Positions 1 through 11,406 of a stretch of 64,000 nt of DNA are shown one piece after another; within the stretch, counting starts at the first letter, position 1; every line of letters begins with the position of its first letter. The translations under genes were made by a program, and so were the position numbers. Origin of the DNA: Favolaschia claudopus (lineage: Eukaryota; Basidiomycota; Agaricomycetes; Agaricales; Mycenaceae); contig JAWWNJ010000002.1 in assembly GCA_037176885.1 (NCBI GenBank), positions 1,178,001-1,242,000 of the forward strand, in the 5' to 3' direction. The notes below the pieces were generated by a model. It did no database searches and was not told the DNA's origin. It saw only the letters and a list, made by a program, of their open reading frames with translations.

Positions 1-676
1 ACGATGTGACAGACCTGATTGTCCTGCATGAACATCGTGGAACGCCAGGTGAGCAAATTTCCATTACCAGGAGTCCTGAACTCAGCCAATTCAGACGCGA
101 TGATCGTATCGCACTTCCCTCACGGACCCACCGTATACTTCACATTGAATAATGTCTCCTTACGACACGACATTGGAACATACAAATCCTCGACCGTCTC
201 CGAGCAATACCCGCACCTTATCTTCGAGAACTTTTCGTCGAGACTTGGAGAACGCATACGAGATGTCCTAAAATACCTCTTCCCAGTACCCAAAGAAGAC
301 AGTAAGCGGGTAATGACTTTCTCAAATGAAGATGACTTCATCTCGTTCCGGTAAATCTCGAAATCCACTCATTCCGCACTGTGAAGTAATCTTTTTATTC
401 AAGTCATCATGTCTTCGTCAAAATTCCGCGACAGGTTCAGCTTGCAGAGGTTGGGCCGCGCTTCGATATGAAACGTCCGTAGTCTTCCACCAGTTTCAGC
501 GGCGCTCTCATCGTCTTTTTGTAGCATACGAGATACGGCAAGGCACTTTTGAGCAGTCAGAAGCCGATCGGGAATGGGTGCTGGCACACTATGCGCGCAC
601 ATCCAAGAAACGACGATTACTTTCCGGCCCTGCAGGTGCTACTGAAGACACCGCCAGCAAGAAGACAAAGCGGTGA
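1..676 (+). CDS. IMP4: IMP4, U3 snoRNP Brix-domain protein (3' part)
   Basis: Partial gene cut by the left edge. Imp4 is a Brix-domain subunit of the U3 snoRNP/Mpp10 complex and acts in the nucleolus in early 18S rRNA processing. Visible exons are 1-48, 86-350, 404-474 and 525-676, joined by short GT-AG introns of 37-53 bp. The joined product reads VTDLIVLHEHRGTP, IVSHFPHGPTVYFTL, a HLIFENFSSRLGERI segment, YLFPVPKEDS, then HHVFVKIPRQVQLAEVGPRF and EIRQGTLEQ. These are the conserved C-terminal Brix blocks of Imp4, including the basic HH(V)..K stretch. It ends with a Lys/Arg-rich tail and TGA at 674-676. The N-terminal coiled-coil/basic part lies outside the window. It converges with the aminopeptidase gene. 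Identity is by recognition of family blocks and is very secure; the first intron (49-85) is unusually short and is inferred from frame. Confidence 0.93.
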
Positions 677-894
677 TACATCGACTTCGTCCATTGGATA
701 TCCATATTGTCAGTGTACGCATTGACTTCACATTCTGCCCGTAGAGGACACTTGCTCTCGAAAGCGGATATATTTGGACCAGGTGTAGGGCCTAGACCAG
801 CGAGATGCGGGGCGCAACGTCGCAGAGTGTATGTACATACATACATAGAAGGTCGCAGATTGTACAGATGTATTTCCTACACAGTCGAAAGCCC

Positions 895-2704
895 TCAGTC
901 TACCAGGAGGCTCCTCTCCAGCCCTGTGTAACTTTCGAAGAAAGACCGGAAGAGATCTATGTAGTTTTGAACGTCGTGCGAGCCAGCAGTTTCACGAATC
1001 GAATGCATCGACAGCATTGCGCAACCGATATCACAAGTCTTGATGCCCATTTTCGACAGCATGGGTCCAACCGTCGAACCGCACGCCCTGTGGACCAACA
1101 GCTCAGCGTTATGTTTACAAAACTGAAAAGTAGCCCCTCACATGTCATTCCGCACTTCGTATTCTTGGACTTTTCCGCCTGTGCGCTCGATGAGCTTCTT
1201 GACCAAAAACGATGTCACCGCGTCCGACGCATAACGTTGTTTTGCATTCGTCTTGATGACAACACCACCATTCATCCTTGGCTGGTGATTGTCCTCATGC
1301 TTGCTGGTATAGTTGGGATGTAAAGCATGACCCATGTCAGCGGAGATGAGGAAGGACTTAGCCACACTTTGTGCGAACGTGCCAGGAGTGGGCGAAAGAC
1401 GATTTATGAGCGAAGGAAGCAGACTGGAATCAGCCCCGGACGTTGAGACACTCCCGATTTCTTCGTGGTTGAATAGTGCGATGCAGTTAACATTGCCCTC
1501 CAGAGTGTTGAAATCCGGAGTTGAAACGCTCTGAGCGAGCGCTTCGACAGCGGCGAAGCTGGGTGTCAAATTGTAATTTCAATCCCCCAGTATTGGCAAA
1601 ACGTCACTTACGATGAGAATAGATTGTCCATACGAGGACTGAAAATGAATTCCGAATTGAGACCTCCTAGTACTGAGGGTTGAGTGTCATATAGAGCCCT
1701 ATATGTTTTTTTGTGAACATGAGGAGGATAGCAAGGCTAACAGCACATACAACTCGAAATCGTGTATTTCTTCCGGTGCAACGGAAAGTTCGGCGGCGAG
1801 AAGCGACAGAAGAGCAGGATGGTGATTGTCCTGAATACTAGACGCCTCCCTGTGAGCGGTCTCGCCTTCCGGGGCGGATGTGTTCAATTGCGATGCGATT
1901 TGCCCCAGAATAGGCACAAATTCAGTTTCTTGATTGAACTTCAACGAATCGTTGACGCCCCTGTCCACTTGAAAAAAGGTGAGAGGCGGACTATGAACGG
2001 TGCAGGCATAACTCACGGTGAATTGCCAGAGTCGGAATCCGAAGCAGAGGTCTATCAATTTTTACGAGCTTGGATTTGAAGCCGTCAGCATTAGTGGTCA
2101 CCACTCGACCAGCCAATGACAAGTCGCGGTCCAGCCTGACGCCTGTTCATCGCAGAAACTTAAATGTACGTGCGAGCTCACCATGAATGCCAAATTCCGC
2201 CTCCATACGTTTCGACGCCGACTTGGAGATACCCTTCCTTGGTACGCTTCGACACTGGACGAACCTGTGATTTGAGCTGAGTTTCCTTCGGCTGTTAGAT
2301 ATTGAGATTTTACACGAAGATTGGGCGAGTCGACGTGGGTAGCCACAACACTGACGCCTAACCGCCAGATTCACGATTGTACTTGGTGATCATGCAAGAA
2401 ACTGACCGGCACCCTGCTTCCACTAGTTGCCGAGGTGTAACTAATTTTTTTTTATAGATTCAATAGACCAGGAGCAGACCTTTTGAGGCAATGTGAAGGC
2501 TACTAGGGCGGCTTGATTTCTCGAGAAGTAGTACTTGCCGCCAGGCTGCAGGCTGTCTTCCCAAGCGTCTTTCTCCAGGAGCTTGGTGAACCCAGCTTTC
2601 TCCAGACGTTGAGCGGCGTGGTGAACAGCATGCCAGGGAGTGGGGGATGCATTAACAAACGTGAGGAACCGCTGGGCAGCCTCTGGACCCATAGAAGGAG
2701 ACAT
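895..2704 (-). CDS. APE4: Aspartyl aminopeptidase (peptidase family M18)
   Basis: Multi-exon gene for a cytosolic/vacuolar M18 metallo-aminopeptidase that removes N-terminal Asp/Glu, like mammalian DNPEP and yeast Ape4. The N-terminal exon (about 2704-2461) reads ...AQRFLTFVNASPTPWHAV and PGGKYYFSRN. Next come ATHVDSPNLR (the first zinc-ligand His/Asp region), GYLQVGVETYGGGIWHSW, DRDLSLAGRVV, and KIDRPLLRIPTLAIH. Then come QPSVLGGLNSEFIFSPRMDN, FNHEEIGSVSTSGADSS (Glu pair for catalysis and metal), and SADMGHALHPNY with KHEDNHQPRMNGGVVIK. The last exon gives CGSTVGPMLSK, MHSIRE and a terminal ERSLLVD with the stop at 895-897. All expected M18 motifs are present. Start ATG at 2704 (MSPSMG) is chosen because it gives the usual N-terminus; 2713 and 2770 are in-frame alternatives. 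The joins around 2340-2460 and 2050-2200 are the least certain. Head-to-head with UTP12, 116 bp between start codons. Confidence 0.9.
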
Positions 2705-2820
2705 CAAGCGCATATCGTGTGAGCAAAGCTTCGAGCAACGACAAGGTGCTGTCCCGATTTGGACTGTCAAGAGACGATTACGTGAATGCCGCGGCCAGCC
2801 AATTTTTGCCGCAAAATTTC

Positions 2821-5800
2821 ATGGTCGCGTCGTATCTGCGCCACGGTCCTACACAGGTCCGTCTCTACCCTTGACTACTGCTGCGACTGATTGTCTTCAG
2901 GCCTTTGGGATCATCTGCAGCTCTTCTTCCAACTCCTTGTACGATGGAAAACTCGCATACGTCCCAGCTCTTGAAGATATCCTCGTCTGGGATGTCAAGA
3001 AGGGTCAAATGCTTGCTATGTGGCACGAAACCGGTCATCGTGCAGAGGTGACTGCTTTGCTGCGCTCCCCTCAAAAGGACACTTTCGCTGTGGGGTATGC
3101 CGACGGATCTATCCGTCTTTGGAACGCCTCTGCTGGTTCAGTCATCACCACTTTCAACGGACACAAGAAGGCGGTTACTGCTCTTGCATTCGATGACCGA
3201 GGAACGCGACTTGCGTCGGGTTCCCAGGATACTGACCTCATTGTATGGGATGTTGTTGCGGAGGCGGGTCTGTACCGGTACGCTGCAATCTTCAACGAAT
3301 TCCAGTGTCTTGACGCCTTCTCAGTCTTCGGGGACATCGAGACCAAATAACCGCTCTGCGTTTCATCACCAGCTCGGAGAACTTACCGTCCACTTCGACA
3401 GCAGCTGTATCCGGCCTTCTGCTAAGCGCATCGAAGGACACGTTCCTGAAACTTTGGGATCTCTCAACTCAACACTGCGTTCAAACCATTGTTGCGCATC
3501 GTTCAGAAATATGGACCATGGACATAGATCCCCAGCAGAATTTGGTTTTCACCGGCAGCGCGGAAGGGGAGCTCAAAGCCTGGAAACTCGATCACGAGGC
3601 CTTTGCTGAAGGGTTGAAAGAGACCGAAACTGGCGAAGTGAGTTGCCATAGCCTCCAAAATCCAACCCTCTCATTTTCTGTAGATCAGCAAAATGATACA
3701 TAGCGTCGCCAACCTGCCGCTCTCTTCAAATCACCGTGTCTCGCAGATAACATTCCATCCAACTCAACCCTATCTCGCTGTTCAATCCCATGATCGGTCT
3801 GTGGAGATATTTCGAATCCGCACGGAGGATGAGATACGCAAGAAACAGGCACGGAGAAAAAAACGCGAAAAAGAAAAGAAAAAAGAATCCAAAAATAAAT
3901 CTCAACCCGAACAAGATAATGAAGAAGACGACGAACGCAACCAAGAGATTCAGCTCGTGGATATATTTACCCCTCACCTTGTTGTCCGTGGAAGCGGCAA
4001 AGTCAGGAGTTTCTGCTTTGGAGAGGACGCCAGCGGCAAAAGCGGTGGTGTTTCGGTAGCGTTTTTCCGTTTCGCTTTACTTCCACTCAACTCACAATCA
4101 CAGCTATTCCTTGCTCTTGCGTCCAATGCACTGGAGGTTTACAACATCCCTCCCCCTACGAAATCAAAGGAAGAAGCTGCCGAAGCGGCTCGAGTGTATT
4201 CCGTCGATTTGCCAGGGCATCGGACAGATGTACGAACCCTCTGTTTAAGCTCCGATGACCGGCTGTTGGCCTCCGCCTCGAATGGTATGCCTATGTTTAG
4301 TTTTTGCAAAGGCAGGAGGCTCAAATATATCAGGATCGTTGAAGATATGGAACATCAAAACCACGGCATGTATCCGAACAATGCAATGTGGATATGCCAT
4401 CTGCAGCACGTTCCTCCCGGGGGATAGGCAGGTATGTCCCAACATTGTCTCATATGTTCCGCGGCCAAGCTCAACACTGCAGATCGCTGTTGGAACTAAA
4501 ACTGGCGAAATCCTCATCTACGACCTGGCGTCGTCTTCGTTGATTGAAACGATACAAGCTCACACGGGCACGGTTTGGTCGTTGCAAGTTCGGCACGATC
4601 AGCAGGCCCTCGTTAGCGGCAGTGCGGATAAAGATGTCAAGTTCTGGGACTTCGAGCTCAAGACGCCGACTCCTGAAGTCGTAAGTTTGCTACCTCTCCC
4701 TATTGTGTTTTTCAGCTCATTGCGCTCAGAGCGGAAGACTTCTGACATTGGTGCATATCCGGACTTTGAAGATGACCGATGATGTCCTCTCTGTCAGGTA
4801 TAGTCCGAACGGAAAACTGGTGGCCGTCTCTCTGCTCGACTCTACTGTCAAAGTATTTTATCAAGATACATTGAAGTTCTTCTTGTCGTTGTATGGTCAC
4901 AAGGTCGCTATTATCTTAACCGTGCAATATTTTCGCTTCTCATCCCCTCTTGCAGCTCCCTGTTCTTTCCATGGACATTTCCCATGACTCCAAACTCATC
5001 GTAACTTGCTCCGCTGACAAAAACGTCAAAATTTGGGGCCTTGACTTCGGCGATTGCCACAAATCGATCTTCGCGCACGATGAAAGCGTCATGCAAGTAG
5101 CGTTTGAGAACAATTCTCACTACTTCTGGACTGTTGGTAAAGACAAAATGCTGAAGTATTGGGACGGAGACAAGGTCTAGCTTTTCAATATCGTCACAGC
5201 GACATCTACTCACATCCCCGCGCAGTTCGAGAACATTCAGAAACTCGACGGACATCATAGCGAGGTGTGGGCTCTGGCTCTGAGCAATCGAGGCGACTTC
5301 GTCGTCACAGGATCCCACGACAAGTCGATCCGGGTCTGGGAGAAACTAGATGAACCCGTGCGTTGTTCGTTGCACTGTGAGCACCTGCGTCTGATCATTT
5401 AAAATCAGCTGTTCCTCGAGGAAGAACGCGAAAAGGAGCTCGAAACCATATACGAAAATGGCATTGCCGACACGCTCAACCGTGGCGACCTTCTCATTGG
5501 GGGTGCCGCCGCTGAGGGCGCGGTGGACCCGCAAACAGTCGAGGCGACGGGGGTCACCAAGCAAACGACCGAAACGCTCATGGCGGGAGAACGCATCATT
5601 GAGGCGCTCGATCTTGCTGATGCTGAAAGGGCCGTGTTTCAAGAGTACGAGGACGCCATGTCTCGTCTGGGTCCGGATGCCATGCGTCTCGCTCCTCCTC
5701 CTCGCAACGCGGTGTTAGCAGCCTATGACCTTGAACCTGAAGCTTGGGTGCTGCGTGTAGTAGAGCGTGTCCAGAACACGGCACTTCAAGACGCTTTGTT

Positions 5801-6218
5801 GGTTCTTCCGTTCGGCAAAGTCGTCTCGTTGATGAATTACTTGAACATCTGGGCTCAGCGGGTGACTCTTTCATGTCTTCTTGCTGCTCGTTGAATTCTG
5901 ATGTGTTGAAAACAGGATTGGAACATCACCTTGGTCTCACGTATCATATTCTTCCTTCTCAAGACCCACCACCACCAGATTGTCACCAACCGCATCATGC
6001 GGACCGCTCTCATCCCATTGAGGAAACATCTGCGAAGCGCATTACTGCGACAAAAGGAAATCATTGGATACAATCTTGCTGCCTTGCAATATATCCGTAG
6101 GCGAAACGAGTCCGAAAGGGTAGCCGAATTCTACGAAGAGGAAGGAATGGACGAAGAGAAAGTTCGCGCCAAAATAGCCGAGGGCAAAAAGAGGAAGAGA
6201 GTCACTTTAAAGTCATAA
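2821..6218 (+). CDS. UTP12: UTP12/DIP2 (WDR3), WD40 protein of the small-subunit processome
   Basis: Large WD40 protein of the UTP-B subcomplex, needed in the nucleolus for pre-18S processing. Start ATG 2821 gives [12 protein letters not shown], then an intron (2857-2900), then [16 protein letters not shown], the typical N-terminus of Dip2/WDR3. Twin beta-propellers follow with many WD repeats, such as [52 protein letters not shown] and [11 protein letters not shown]. The characteristic block [19 protein letters not shown] and [13 protein letters not shown] is at about 4760-4900. After the propellers comes the Utp12 domain (LFLEEERE... to about 6210), ending in KRKRVTLKS and TAA 6216-6218. 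A Lys/Glu-rich insert sits at about 3830-3930. About ten GT-AG introns of 31-57 bp are consistent with a single open frame. Length (about 930 aa) agrees with the family. Very secure. Confidence 0.95.
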
Positions 6219-6343
6219 TAGTACTGTACATAGTTGTGCTGATAGATACATTTGTGTTGTTTACAATACAAGGGGGTATGTCTAGTGGCTGCAGTCTTTC
6301 TACACGCGAGTCGGATGGCTACAAATCTATTGTCCGTTGTGAT

Positions 6344-7226
6344 CTAGTTTGTTCGCGGTCCCCAGAGTTCCTCAAACCTGGAAATGGGTAAGGCGTTGAG
6401 AAGGGATGGTTGGAAAAGTGCTTGCCAGTCGTTGGGATCGGAGGCGGGACGCAACTGCATCGTCAACAAGCCCTCATTGGGATCAGCCAGCGTGCCGAAA
6501 GAGCCCTTGGTTAGATCCACATGGTGTGAGGCGTCCGCACAGCCAGCACAAGTGTCCACGACGCGCACAAATATGCATTTTTGATTGCTCCGGCATACTA
6601 AGTACATCATCAGTTGGCAGCAGGAGCGGATCAAAAGGGGAAGGCTCACTTTCGAGGAATTTGAAGCACTGAGGTTTGTTGTGCCAACCTTGCAGTGTAA
6701 GCGCGCATACGAAAGATTCATCCTGTGAAGAATGAAATGTTAGCGAAAGTAGGCCGGAAAGAGCAATTGCAGCACTGTTGGAGCCCAATGCGTATCCGAC
6801 CAGCAGCTAGGGTTGAGAAGGTCGTGGCCGGTGTACCTTTCGAAAGTCATGAGGGTGGAGATGAATAGCGGTAGGCTGCACTCACCAAGTCACAATCACA
6901 GGCTGGGAGTCTCCGGTGCCTTTCATACCAGCTATTCCGAAAGCCTTGGAGACTGCGTGAGAGACGGCGCCGAGGAGGTTCAACTTGGGGGCTGTCTTCT
7001 TGTTGTTCTTGGTAGAATCGCGACGGTGTTTGTACTGGGAACTGCTAGCGTTGACTGTTTGCCATCCATCTCGAGAGTCAAAATCGTAGGAGTCGCCGAG
7101 TGAATGGGGTGTCATGTATTTGCTTTTGGCGATTGCTCGAGATTGCGAGGCAGAGCCTATGGTGCTAGCTTGTATCGGAGAAATGAGGCACAGTGCGACA
7201 AAGGCGAGAGCGGCGAGACGCGTCAT
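6344..7226 (-). CDS. Secreted RlpA-like double-psi beta-barrel (DPBB) protein
   Basis: Small secreted protein. The start at 7226 gives MTRLAALAFVALCLISPIQA, a clear signal peptide. A Ser/Lys-rich, basic linker follows (about residues 20-110), then the DPBB module spread over four exons: VTWYTGHDLLNPSC, a WSDTHWAPT segment, DESFVCALTLQGW with KPQCFKF, then CIFVRVVDTCAGCADASHHV and DLTKGSFGTLADPNEG. The Cys pattern and the VVDxCxGC/HVDLT motifs match fungal expansin/barwin/RlpA-like single-domain proteins. These are extracellular, often induced during development or on plant or wood substrates. The catalytic Asp region (VVD, HVDLT) is present, but many fungal members have no proven enzymatic activity. 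Stop at 6344. Converges on UTP12. Function beyond the fold is inference. Confidence 0.85.
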
Positions 7227-7381
7227 CTTGAGCAATATGAAGATTTGAGTACGGCGGGCAAGAATTGGCGAACACAGAGTCAAGGACGTTGAGGTCTGGT
7301 GCAAAGTGCAACAGACGCCCAAACCAAATAACATCCAAATAACGCGTACATAAGCCATAATACGCTTTGATAGCTCCCAAT

Positions 7382-10300
7382 ATGAAGTCGGAATGGGATG
7401 ACAGCGATGTCGAACAAGACAATTCGGAGGACACATCCGAAGAAGACGATACAACTGATATCAGGGTAATTATAAGAGCTTCCTGGATCCAGAGGCACTC
7501 AATTGCTCTTCCAGAACGATTTTGAATGTGTTTTGGACGCGCCAATAGACTTCACAGGATCTTATTATTTTCAGAAAAGCTACAATGAGTTCCCAAACCC
7601 CCTCCTCCGTCTTGACTCCCTGGGACACATCGGTCTCCCACTATCCACCCGAGAAGCAAAACAGGTCTGTAAAATATCGGATTGCCGGAGCGAAAGACGG
7701 TTTTCTTACCACCATCTCTGCAGATAATTGCCCATTGTGAGCAAGCACCATTTGGACAAGGGGAGCGGACGTTGGTGGATAAAGCCGTTCGCGATACATG
7801 GGAAATGGATGCGTCAAAGGTGCATAGCAGGCATCATGAATAAAATCCCCGACGACTTACGACTCGCGGCAGGTTCATTTTGACAGTCCAGCGTGGAAAG
7901 GGTTCATGAACAAAGTCAGTCAAGAAGTGTGTACGAAGCTGGGACTCGCTGCAGCTCAAATTTCAACCGTGCGCTGCGAAGCGTATAAATTACTCCTCTA
8001 TGAGACTGGATCGCAGTAAGATTTATTCCTAGCATTCTTGTCCTGACTGTTGACAACACCGGCAGTTTTCTACCTCATCAGGAGTAGGCCGCAGTGCTGT
8101 ACCATCTTCTGCCATGTTGACGTCTTCTTTAGCACCGAAAAGACCAAGGGGATGTTCGCAACGATAGTGGTCGTCTTGCCATCTCCTTTCAAAGGGGGGG
8201 AAGCGCATTTGTCGCATGCAGGATTATCCGCCTGTATTGACAGCAGCGTCAACAGCCTGTCGAATGTCTCCGTTCTGGCTTGGTATACTGATGTCCTCCA
8301 CGAAATCAAGCCTATCACCGGTGGCTATCGACTGGCTATTTCTTTCAACCTCATCCAAACAGCAAATTCACTACCTAAACTTCCAGAGGCGAACGGTTCA
8401 CTGGATCAACTTCGACAAGTTCTCATGTCGTGGAGAAAGCAACCGTATTCGGATGCGCCTGCGAAGCTCATATATCTTCTGAAGCACAAATATTCCCAAG
8501 CAAGTTTGCGGGAGAATCTTTTGAAGGGGGCGGATGCTTATAAAGTCGCGCTACTGGATACTTTGGCCAAAGAACTGCAATTCGATCTCGGTCTTGCCAT
8601 CGTTGAGTGTCATGTCAGTGGGTCTGGGGACAGTTATGGTCCAGGCGACGACGCCTACGTGACTATGGCTGATATCGACGAACAAACCATGACTATCGGA
8701 AATCTGGTCGATCTGGATGGAAGACTCATTCAGGCCCAACTCGAGTATGAAGAAGATGATTCTGAATTTTGTCCTGAAAACCTCCGCGAGACAGTGGAGG
8801 GTGGATCACCCGACAAGAGAGAATACGAGGGATACCAAGGAAATGTCCGTTTGTTGCCTGATCTTCCGCACCTGGATCACTGTCTTAACCACAGCTTCAC
8901 AGTATGCGGGCTCACTGGATTTATGTTAGTCTCATAATATTGGGTTTTTTGATGCTTTTTCGAGTGTTGACATCCGTCAGGGTATCGCCGGACTGTCCTC
9001 GTCATCTGGCCGCACTATCGAAACGCAGAGTTGGTCTATGGCAACAATCCTGACAGGGCTCTGGGTCTCTTAACTGGCGAGGCAGAGCCCAACGAGGAAT
9101 GTCGTCTCGTAGCCAAGTTCCTACTTCGCGGTATTGCGTCGAACCAGTTTGGAAGCAACACAATCCGTGGCCTGTTCCAAGTTGCCCTTCGATGGAAAAA
9201 TATCGATCTCTGGCTCAAAACCCTTGGGGTCTGCCATCCCACCCAAATTCTGGGTATTCTGCCCGTGGAGAAAGTCGTAGAAGCGATCAAGATGCTGGGA
9301 TTTGGAGAGCCCATGAAGAATGCGTAAGGTTTACTGATTGCTGCGATTTGATGTTGAGCAATTTTCTTGCGACAGTTTGGCCAGAATTCTAGCGGGATCA
9401 ACAAGCAACTCAGCACGAATGAAACTGCTGGACTCCGTCGCGGAAGAAGCAGAGCAAAGGGGGGTCAACGATTGGCTTGCACAACAACGCGATCAGGTAG
9501 TGAAAACCCTGAAAAAGCCATCCTCGGGGGAAGAAGAGCTGTTGGTCAGGATGGCCGTCGAAGGGGGAGGTGTTTCTTTCCTTCAAAATATGTGAGCCGT
9601 CGCATGTTTCGATATCACCCATGCTCACAGTAAATCAGTATTCTGCCCCAAATCATTACAGTTGCGGACGTTTCCTTTCTTGTCAAATTTACAAGCCAGA
9701 TCGTCAAAGAGAACTCTTTTCTTCAGACAGAACAGGACAAGTCTGTCGTTCAGCTTATCGCCCACAATCTCCTAGCGACCTCAATCGACAAAATAAACTT
9801 CTTTTCTCCTACTCTGAGCTCTGCCGCAGCATATTTCTTCATCTGCGCATGCGTCAGATGCAGTCACGATGATTTGGCGGAAGTTGTCATCAACAGGCTC
9901 CTGATTGCAAGTCTTGAACCCGAGATGGCAATGCCACGAACTTGCAATGTCCTGGTTCCTTTGGTCCCACAATTGAAGACGTTTGAACGACCCGTCCCCG
10001 GATTCGTCAACCTGTGCCGCGCAACTGTGGAAAATTATCTCAAATTTGCACAGGGGAAGACACCAACAGATCCCGAGCTGTCAGGAATTCTTGACGCGGT
10101 CGTCGGGGCAGGGGAGAAGGATATGCTTCCAAAACTGTGAAGTGCTCTTCGCGCCTTAATTCGCTCATCCACTGAATCTCATATAGTTTGAAACAGATGC
10201 TCCAACTCCCACCTAATGTTGCCCTCTGTCAGGCACTAATCAAGAATTTACGATCTCGAGAAAATGACCTGACTTTCGACAACGAAGGCGGGCTATCCGC

Positions 10301-11172
10301 TATCTGTACTGAAGTGGTTCAAAACCTGATTCAGAGAACGCAGTATTATTCCAACCCTCCCTTGATTGGCAGCCACACCGAACTATGTTTTTCCACGGAT
10401 AACATGCCGACTTTATCGCAGCTCTTTGGTCGTATATTGGTTCCAGCTCCTGTGGACCAGCGATACATCAGTGAAATCTTGCTTCCACTTGTGAAACAAG
10501 TCCACACCGAACTTGCTCGTCGAGGCGTTCCTGCGGACGCGCCGCCCTTTCAGGCTGCGTACAAGCAGATTTTGGAGTTGTATGCCTCGAAAGTGCTTGG
10601 ACGCAAGACGGCCGATCACGACTCTTTGGTCGCGAGCGTAAGGCAATGGAAGGGCTGTTGTACTGAGTGTGCCAGCGTGATTCAATTCTTCCTTCAATCC
10701 CGAGATCGACAGATCACTTTGCGAAGGATTGGCAAGCCTCGAAGGACGCACGTCGAACAAAAACTGTCCCAATTCTGTGGCTACAAACTTGCCAACTGGA
10801 GGACAATCACAACAACGCCGCAAGGCCTCGAAGTGAGTCTATTATATTGACGAATCGAGGTGTCCGATCCAACGACGATCGTAGGTGAACAAATCAGATC
10901 TGCTGTATTCATCGATAGGTGCATAGTTCGTTGTTCTCCATAGCTAAGGCTAATGACTGGCAGTATGGGCCGCGAGACAGGCCAAGTTGAAGGAAGTTCT
11001 CGATTTTGTTGGCAGAGACAATGTGTCGCGCGTATTTGGCTCTGGGTATGGGTCGTTCATGAAAAGCATCGGTGAAGAAGTTGCGGCAGAGGCGGGTCCA
11101 TCGGGTCCTCCGCCCACCAAAAAGCGGCGAATGGTTGATTCAGCAGAGGTGATAGATTTGTGTAGTCCATAG
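7382..11172 (+). CDS. Large 2OG-Fe(II) dioxygenase-domain protein of agaric type
   Basis: Long multi-exon gene starting at ATG 7382 (MKSEWDDSDVEQDNSEDTSE, an acidic N-terminus) and ending at 11172 (AEVIDLCSP, stop). The oxygenase core is encoded at about 7560-8400: YKLLLYETGSHFLPHQDTEK with the iron-binding HxD (H-Q-D), then GMFATIVVVLPS, GGEAHLSHAG, and a distal His in YTDVLHEIKPITGG followed by YRLAISFNL. This is the prolyl-4-hydroxylase-like HxD...H arrangement. The remaining ~700 residues are helical with no domain I recognise; they include YRRTVLVIWPHYRN, GLFQVALRWKN and a basic PTKKRR motif near the C-terminus (possible nuclear localisation). About ten introns keep one open frame through 11172. 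Proteins of this layout are common as expanded families in mushroom-forming fungi; substrate unknown. The enzymatic class is clear from motifs; the biological role is not. Confidence 0.85.
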
Positions 11173-11406
11173 GAATTCGTGTGCAAAACGCTATAGTGCC
11201 GCATTTGTGGAAGACTAAGCAAACGAGGAGGATGAGTCATGACATCATCCAATCGGCGTCAGAACTAAATTACTTACCGGCTTGTATCCGCGTCTTCGAC
11301 CTCGCCTTGACCTCGCCACATTCTGCCAGTCGCTGGCTTCCACCACTTATGCCAACAGACTCTAGTCGCAAGACTTCCCGAAAGCTCACGAACGACGACG
11401 AAACAG

